A DNA stretch of 14,874 bases from Gemmatimonadota bacterium (GTDB lineage Bacteria > Gemmatimonadota > Gemmatimonadetes > Palauibacterales > Palauibacteraceae): positions 1-14,874 of the forward strand of contig JAUVPT010000022.1 of NCBI GenBank assembly GCA_030598525.1, given 5' to 3'. Both the position numbers and the translations under genes were made by a program. Below, in pieces: positions 12,964-14,874 of this stretch; positions within the stretch are counted from its first letter, which is position 1, and every line of letters starts with the position of its first letter. Under the pieces are notes generated by a model, which searched no databases, was not told the origin of the DNA, and saw only the letters and a program-made list of their open reading frames with translations.

Positions 12964-14144
12964 TCCGGCGACTGGTACCGATCGGCATCGTCGCCGCATT
13001 TTCAGCGGTTCTCGTCTCCTACCTTGCCTATACCTGGCAGCTTTCCCAAGAAATGCGGGCCAACGCGGCCGTATTCAGCCGGATCTACTTCCAGGTGGTC
13101 CAGGCTGTGACCTCAGCCGAGGGAATGACGGCGGAGGGGGAGTTCAACCTGATCCTGCAGCTTCTCGACCTGGGGATTCCCGTCGTACAGACGGACCTCG
13201 ACGGAACTCCGACACTGGTTCGTAACCTGCCATTCGAGGCTGAACTCGATGACCCGGTGGCTCTGGAGCGTGTGCAGCGCTACGTCGAGCGCCTGGATGG
13301 AGAGAACCCACCCCTGGTCGACGCCGAGCGGAACTTCGTCGTGCACTATGGCCACCCGCTGTACTTGCAGCGATTGCGATGGATTCCCTGGCTGCAGGCG
13401 ATTCTGCTCCTCGGTGTAGTGGGTACGGGAGTGTGGATGATCCGCACCTCTTCACGGAGCGAGAGAGAACGCATCTGGACCGCCATGGCCCGTGAGTCGG
13501 CGCACCAGATGGGGACTCCGCTCAGTTCCCTGGCCGGCTGGCTGGAGCTGCTGGAGTCTACCGTTCCACCGGAGGCCGTTCGCCCCGATGGGATCAGGAT
13601 CTTCGCCGAAATGGAAGACGACGTCAGGCGCCTCGAGAAGGTGTCCCGAAGGTTCGAGCTCATCGGACGTCGTCCAGCGCTCCGACCCGTATCGCTTCAC
13701 GAGGTGGTCGGGCGGGTCGGTCGGTACTTCAGAGCCCGAATGCCGTCGATGCGCGAGCAGGTGAGACTCGAGATCGAGATTCCCGAGGATGCTCCACTGG
13801 TGCTGGGCAACGAGACCCTCCTCGAATGGGCGTTCGAGAATCTATTCAAAAACTCTCTCGACGCTCTGGCGGGTCGCGACGGCCTGATCCAGGTAACCTG
13901 GCTGGGCGCACACGGGGGGATGGCAAACCTCCGGTTCGCGGACAACGGCCCCGGTGTCGATCCAGCTGTCCGGACCCGTGTCTTCGATGTAGGTGTGACG
14001 ACCAAGCAGGGAGGTTGGGGCGTCGGGCTCTCCCTGGTGCGACGGATCTTCGTTCAGGCTCACAAGGGATCCGTGGCCCTTGAGCCGACCGAAACGGGCG
14101 CGAGTTTCACGATCTCTCTGCCGCTACTGGGATCGGACGCGTGA
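12960..14144 (+). CDS. Membrane sensor histidine kinase, orphan in this window
   Basis: Predicted protein of 394 residues. A membrane helix at about 5-24, an extracytoplasmic region at 28-138 and a second helix at 141-158 precede the kinase core. The phospho-acceptor is His182 in the H-box A-R-E-S-A-H-Q-M-G-T-P-L-S-S-L. The HATPase_c domain has the N box N-L-F-K-N-S-L-D-A-L (Asn298), G1 box D-N-G-P-G-V-D (Asp328) and G2 box G-W-G-V-G-L-S-L (from 352). All catalytic boxes are intact. The H-Q-M-G-T-P form is close to kinases common in Bacteroidota and related phyla. The sensor part matches no domain I know. GTG 12960 overlaps serS by 4 nt, and the stop overlaps the helicase gene by 4 nt. No response regulator lies in the window, so the partner is unknown. 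Confidence 0.9.
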   Translation: MIRRLVPIGIVAAFSAVLVSYLAYTWQLSQEMRANAAVFSRIYFQVVQAVTSAEGMTAEGEFNLILQLLDLGIPVVQTDLDGTPTLVRNLPFEAELDDPVALERVQRYVERLDGENPPLVDAERNFVVHYGHPLYLQRLRWIPWLQAILLLGVVGTGVWMIRTSSRSERERIWTAMARESAHQMGTPLSSLAGWLELLESTVPPEAVRPDGIRIFAEMEDDVRRLEKVSRRFELIGRRPALRPVSLHEVVGRVGRYFRARMPSMREQVRLEIEIPEDAPLVLGNETLLEWAFENLFKNSLDALAGRDGLIQVTWLGAHGGMANLRFADNGPGVDPAVRTRVFDVGVTTKQGGWGVGLSLVRRIFVQAHKGSVALEPTETGASFTISLPLLGSDA

Positions 14145-14874
14145 CCGGACTGGATCTCAATCCCGAACAGCGACACGCGGTGCAGTACGGGACAGGTCCG
14201 CTCCTGGTCCTGGCTGGAGCCGGCTCAGGCAAGACGCGCGTCCTCACGGCTCGCGTTTCCCGCCTCATTCAGGAGGATGGTGAGCGGCCCGAACGAATTC
14301 TCGCCGTCACCTTCACCAACAAGGCTGCAGGCGTGATGCGGGAGAGGATCGCGGATCTTCTCGGCGAGGAGCCCAGGGGGCTTTGGGTGGGGACATTCCA
14401 TTCGATTGCCGCCCGCCTGCTGAGGCGCGAAGGCGACCGCCTGAAACGGGGAGCGAACTTCACGATCTATGCGGAAGATGACTCCCTGCGAGCGATCAAG
14501 CGCGCCATGGAGGAGGCCGATCTCGACACGCAGCGCTGGTCTCCCAACCTCATACGTGGCCGCATTTCGGATGCCAAGAATGCACTGGTATCGGCCGACG
14601 AGTACGCCGCATCGGCATTCGATCTTGCGGCCAAGGCAACGGCCAGAGTTTATCCGGCCTACGAGCGGATCCTGGCCCGGTCGAACGCCTACGACTTCGA
14701 CGACCTGCTGGCCAACGCAGCGCGGTTGCTCGAGAACGTTGAGGAGGTAGGGGAGCGCTATGCTTCAAGGTTCCGTCACGTCCTGGTGGACGAGTACCAG
14801 GACACGAACCATGCGCAGTATCGCATCGTCAAGCGACTGGCCGCGGGGCATGGCAACATTTGCGTTGTTGGGGA
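14141..14874 (+). CDS. UvrD/PcrA/Rep-type superfamily 1A DNA helicase (3' end outside window)
   Basis: ATP-dependent 3'-5' DNA helicase for repair and replication-fork or transcription conflict resolution. Only the first 244 codons are in the window. Motifs: Q motif L-N-P-E-Q (6-10), Walker A A-G-A-G-S-G-K-T (25-32), motif Ia V-T-F-T-N-K-A-A (56-63), motif Ib G-T-F-H-S (84-88) and Walker B V-D-E-Y-Q-D-T-N (216-223). After N-K-A-A the usual x-E-M is G-V-M, a small departure. The frame is still open at base 14874, inside motif III (V-V-G-D expected). GTG 14141 overlaps the kinase stop by 4 nt and places the Q motif correctly at the N-terminus. UvrD, PcrA and Rep cannot be separated without the C-terminus. 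Confidence 0.93.
   Translation, partial: MTGLDLNPEQRHAVQYGTGPLLVLAGAGSGKTRVLTARVSRLIQEDGERPERILAVTFTNKAAGVMRERIADLLGEEPRGLWVGTFHSIAARLLRREGDRLKRGANFTIYAEDDSLRAIKRAMEEADLDTQRWSPNLIRGRISDAKNALVSADEYAASAFDLAAKATARVYPAYERILARSNAYDFDDLLANAARLLENVEEVGERYASRFRHVLVDEYQDTNHAQYRIVKRLAAGHGNICVVG

Overview
The window is one dense, high-GC stretch of bacterial chromosome. It carries fourteen clear protein genes plus one probable small membrane-protein gene and one speculative mini-ORF. I see no tRNA, rRNA, CRISPR array, insertion sequence or phage gene. The gene set suggests an aerobic, diderm bacterium: a periplasmic methionine-sulfoxide repair pair (MsrP/MsrQ), a lipobox lipoprotein, an RseP-type site-2 protease and the DXP isoprenoid route. 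The combination of an UppS-CdsA-Dxr-RseP run with a Bacteroidota/Gemmatimonadota-style GlmU-like protein at this GC content makes Gemmatimonadota my best guess. That placement is an inference, not proven by any single marker.

Layout. (1) 1-1384, plus strand: the 3' part of msrP, then msrQ, closed by a strong hairpin. (2) 1454-1918, minus strand: a small exported protein of unknown function, convergent with msrQ, with an AT-rich upstream region. (3) 2256-7846, plus strand: a 36-codon candidate membrane protein, thiI, uppS, cdsA, dxr and rseP. Genes overlap or nearly touch from thiI to dxr, so this looks like one operon joining sulfur transfer, isoprenoid synthesis, undecaprenyl-diphosphate synthesis, CDP-diacylglycerol synthesis and intramembrane proteolysis. 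(4) 7878-10976, minus strand: mannose-1-phosphate guanylyltransferase, then a GlmU-like sugar nucleotidyltransferase/left-handed beta-helix protein, then a YycJ-like metallo-hydrolase, spaced by 1 nt and then overlapping by 4 nt. (5) 11122-14874, plus strand: a lipoprotein, serS, a membrane histidine kinase and the 5' part of a UvrD/PcrA helicase, again joined by zero gaps and 4-nt GTGA overlaps.

Most of the content is housekeeping. The points that deserve a second look are: a perfect 15-bp inverted repeat inside the lipoprotein gene just ahead of serS; the orphan histidine kinase coupled between serS and a helicase; the thiI-led version of the uppS-cdsA-dxr-rseP cluster; the small membrane ORF in front of thiI; the paired nucleotidyltransferase operon; and a 16-codon mini-ORF that bridges dxr and rseP. 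I found no clearly novel defence or mobile system.
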